Source of the DNA: Leguminivora glycinivorella
Lineage: Eukaryota > Arthropoda > Insecta > Lepidoptera > Tortricidae
Assembly (NCBI RefSeq): GCF_023078275.1
Contig: NC_062996.1
Coordinates: 7,502,001 to 7,566,000 of the forward strand
DNA length: 64,000 nucleotides
Reading direction: 5' to 3'
In this document: positions 61,499-64,000 of the stretch, in pieces
Layout of the letters: each line of letters opens with the position of its first letter
Position numbering within the stretch: position 1 is the stretch's first letter
Made by a program: the position numbers and the translations under genes
Notes under the pieces: model-generated
Databases searched by the model: none
The model's input: the letters and a program-made list of their open reading frames with translations, nothing else
Told to the model about the DNA's origin: nothing

Positions 61499-61886
61499 AT
61501 GAGGTTCCCATATTAGTAGTATTTTTATCTGTATATTACCTGACTTTATAACTTCTTATTTTATTTTAATGTTATATTCAAACTAGGGTTTCGATATATT
61601 ATCAAAAATTTGAAAATAATTATAATGTAATTATTATGATGCCAGTAAATCATAGATTTATATAATTAAAAAATAATTAAAAAATACTTTCTATTGGGTG
61701 TTAGTAGATTTAGTAGTAACTTTGAAAATTGACTGGTATCCCCAATTTATGACAGTGATGACGTCACTGAATAATGTTAACATTGCCAGCAAGTGCGAGA
61801 GGGACACCAGCCCAAACAATTACCTCTCATGTGGACACACTTTTTGACCTAACTAAACAATCTAGTTTAATAATTCTAAATCTATG
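61499..61886. repeat. Right arm of inverted-repeat element
   Basis: Reverse complement of 54908-55284. Carries TGACGTCA at 61759-61766. The loop before the Copia 2 insertion is 61336-61498, which matches 19765-19865 in the related element upstream of paralogue 1. Confidence 0.8.
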
Positions 61887-61903
61887 TATCAATATTTGGT
61901 TCA

Positions 61904-63126
61904 AGCTAGGAACATACTCACAGATTACTAATATGTAGCTAGAACATACTACGCGGACGTCCGCCGTCGAGCGACCGATCAGTGTGCACGGTCTTCGGGA
62001 CGTGGCTTCGGCTGACCAAAACATCCAGCGAGCTAGATTTCGATCGGACGTCCATGCGCTCAAGGCCACGTCCACGACAGTCGACCGATAGTTTGCACGG
62101 TAAAGCTAGGAACACACTACACGAACGTCCGTCGTAAATCGACCGCGGACGGGAATCTGGACAATGGAAATACACATAACCGTGCAAACTATCGGTCGAC
62201 GGACGCGGACGTGGCCTTGAGCGCATGGACGTCCGATCGAAATCTGGCTCGCTGGATGTTTTGTTCCGTGCACATTGATCGGTCGCGGTCGATTTACGAC
62301 GGACGTCCGCGTAGTGTGTTCCTAGCTTTAAGCTAGGAACATACTACGCGGACGTCCGCCGTCGAGTGCCGATCAATGTGCACGGACAAAACATCCAGCG
62401 AGCCAGATTTCAATCGGACGTCCATGCGCTCAAGGCCACGTCCACGACTGTCGACCGATAGTTTGCACGGTAAAGCTAGGAACACACTACGCGGACGTCC
62501 GTCGTAAATCGACCGCGGACGCGACCGAACAGTGTGCACGGAACAAAACATCCGGCGAGCCAGATTTCGATCGGACGTCCGTGCGCTCAAGGCCACGTCC
62601 GCGTCCGTCGACCGATAGTTTGCACGGTTAAGCTAGGAACATACTACGCGGACGTCCGTCGTAAAACGACCGCGACCGCGACCTATCAGTGTGCACGGAA
62701 CAAAACATCCAGAGAGCCAGATTTCGATCGGACGTCCGTGCGCTCAAGGCCACGTCCGCGTCCGTCGACCGATAGTTTGCACGGTTATGACGTGTATTTC
62801 CATTGTCCAGATTCCCGTCCGCGGTCGATTCACGACGGACGTCCGCGTAGTGTGTTCCTAGCTTTATGTGTAATGTCATTGTCCAGATTCCCGTCCGCGG
62901 TCGATTCACGACGGACGTCCGCGTAGTGTGTTCCTAGCTTAAGTGTATATTCATTGTCCAGATCCGCGTCCGCCGTCGAGCGACCGCGATCGATCAGTGT
63001 GCACGGACCAAAACATCTAGCGAGCCAGATTTCGATCGGACGTCTATGCGCTAGTGTATATTCATTGTCCAGATCCGCGTCCGCGGTCGCGTGACAACGG
63101 ACGTCCGCGTAGTATGCTCCTAGCTT
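61904..63126. repeat. Nest of CpG-rich AGCTAGGAACA-family MITEs
   Basis: At least five or six full or partial copies lie in both orientations. Internal ends are visible near 62103, 62327-62345, 62474, 62634, 62870 and 62940. All carry GCGGACGTCCG-type sequence and CAAAACATCCAGCGAGCCAG. The family also occurs at 19969 and 55812. No coding potential beyond chance Arg/Ser-rich frames. Confidence 0.8.
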
Positions 63127-63129
63127 GTT

Positions 63130-64000
63130 CGTTTATAATTTTTGCTCCTTTTTGCCCATATATTTGTACCTAAATATGGTTTCTCTTTCCTAGTATCTTC
63201 TTAGTAGTTTGTGCTCTTTCCTAATAATATCATGAAAGTTGCAAATATTGCAAAGAAGCAATGTCTTGTTTTATTTTTGGGGGAATGAAATGAAAGGCAT
63301 ATTTATTTATGTTTATACATTTTGTTATTTATTACAATAAACTAGTTTCCTATGCTTAACATAAAATATTCTCTGCACTGTACGAAATAAAGCACCACAT
63401 AATTTGAAGCAAAATATGGACAGTGGTTTGGTTTAAACATAATTTCTATTCAATAAGTCACAAAGAAATATAAAAAGTAAATGATTTGACTGTGACGTCA
63501 CTCCTCAGTATTTCATGTAATTCCATAATTATTAGCAAATATTTTTGACAGTTCTTAAAAAGGAAACTAGCCTACATGTTTTACACATGGAAAATAGATA
63601 AAAAAAGCTAAATTAAAATTTTCTGTGGTAATTAAATCTTCGACAATTTACAAGTGTTATGGCTCCAGGCTCGGTGATTACTCCGCCAACGTCAAGGTTT
63701 AGCCCTTCGGGTGGCAGCACGGATACGTCAAATAGCTGTCAGGTGGCGGCGCCATTTTGCGCGAAAATGCTCAAGTGCCAGAGGGTCTGAAGTTGGTCTG
63801 AACGGTGATCAGCGAGATATTGGCGGGAGATACAAATTTAATTATTGTTTCTTATTTTTGTATGAAAGTTGTATATAAAAAGTTTGACGCTATAATGTGT
63901 ATAAAATAGGCTTTTAATTACACTGACAAACATTTGCTGTCGATATGTAAGTAATTAGCAAATCCTCATTTTAACCTAAGCCAAGGAAAAATAATCCGGA
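63130..64000. other. Flanking block of the duplicated unit, right end of window
   Basis: 63255-63720 matches 1-330, 28060-28262 and, in part, 35690-36010 (ACGAAATAAAGCACCA). It is probably the upstream flank of paralogue 3 beyond its insertions. 63721-64000 shows no gene. Confidence 0.45.

Overview
This is eukaryotic, almost certainly insect and most likely lepidopteran, DNA. The inference rests on introns with GT-AG borders, ZAD-type C2H2 zinc-finger genes, and dense short-TIR transposons and LINE tails of the kinds common in moth genomes. No species is claimed. There is no bacterial, organellar, CRISPR or rRNA content.

The host content is one family. Three tandem paralogues of a ZAD-C2H2 zinc-finger gene all lie on the minus strand, roughly 2.5-19.2 kb, 22.7-27.3 kb and 31.7-51.4 kb. 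Each has the layout ZAD exon 1 (129 nt), ZAD exon 2 (142 nt), three tiny acidic exons A/B/C (72, 60, 54 nt), then one large 3' exon with the finger array. Every intron after exon 2 is phase 1, so exons A-C can be duplicated or skipped without breaking frame. Paralogue 1 (510 aa, 10 fingers) and paralogue 2 (621 aa, 14 fingers) read through intact. Paralogue 3 is a hybrid and is broken: it carries two successive A-B-C sets with the signature of a deletion that fused two neighbouring genes, and its finger exon has two frameshifts.

The rest is transposable elements. Paralogue 1 has a 13.4-kb last intron filled with inverted arrays of a ~380-bp repeat, a solo LTR, LINE fragments, a 121-bp minisatellite and a 1.78-kb foldback element with a 9-bp target duplication. 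In paralogue 3 the intron before exon A' holds a nest up to three levels deep, each level with its own target duplication: an RNase H-bearing LINE end (37951-50827), in it a Copia element (38391-50526), and in that a complete Ty3/gypsy element (39625-46057) and, separately, a TIR DNA transposon (48983-50023). Upstream of the paralogue-3 ATG sits a head-to-tail array of Harbinger-like elements, each keeping a 61-codon MADF-like reading frame. A second, uninterrupted Copia element (55285-61330, minus strand) splits an older inverted repeat, and a nest of CpG-rich MITEs follows.

All three complete LTR elements have LTR pairs that look identical by eye, so this locus has taken several very recent insertions. 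The host genes are presumably DNA-binding transcription factors; which targets they bind cannot be read from the sequence.
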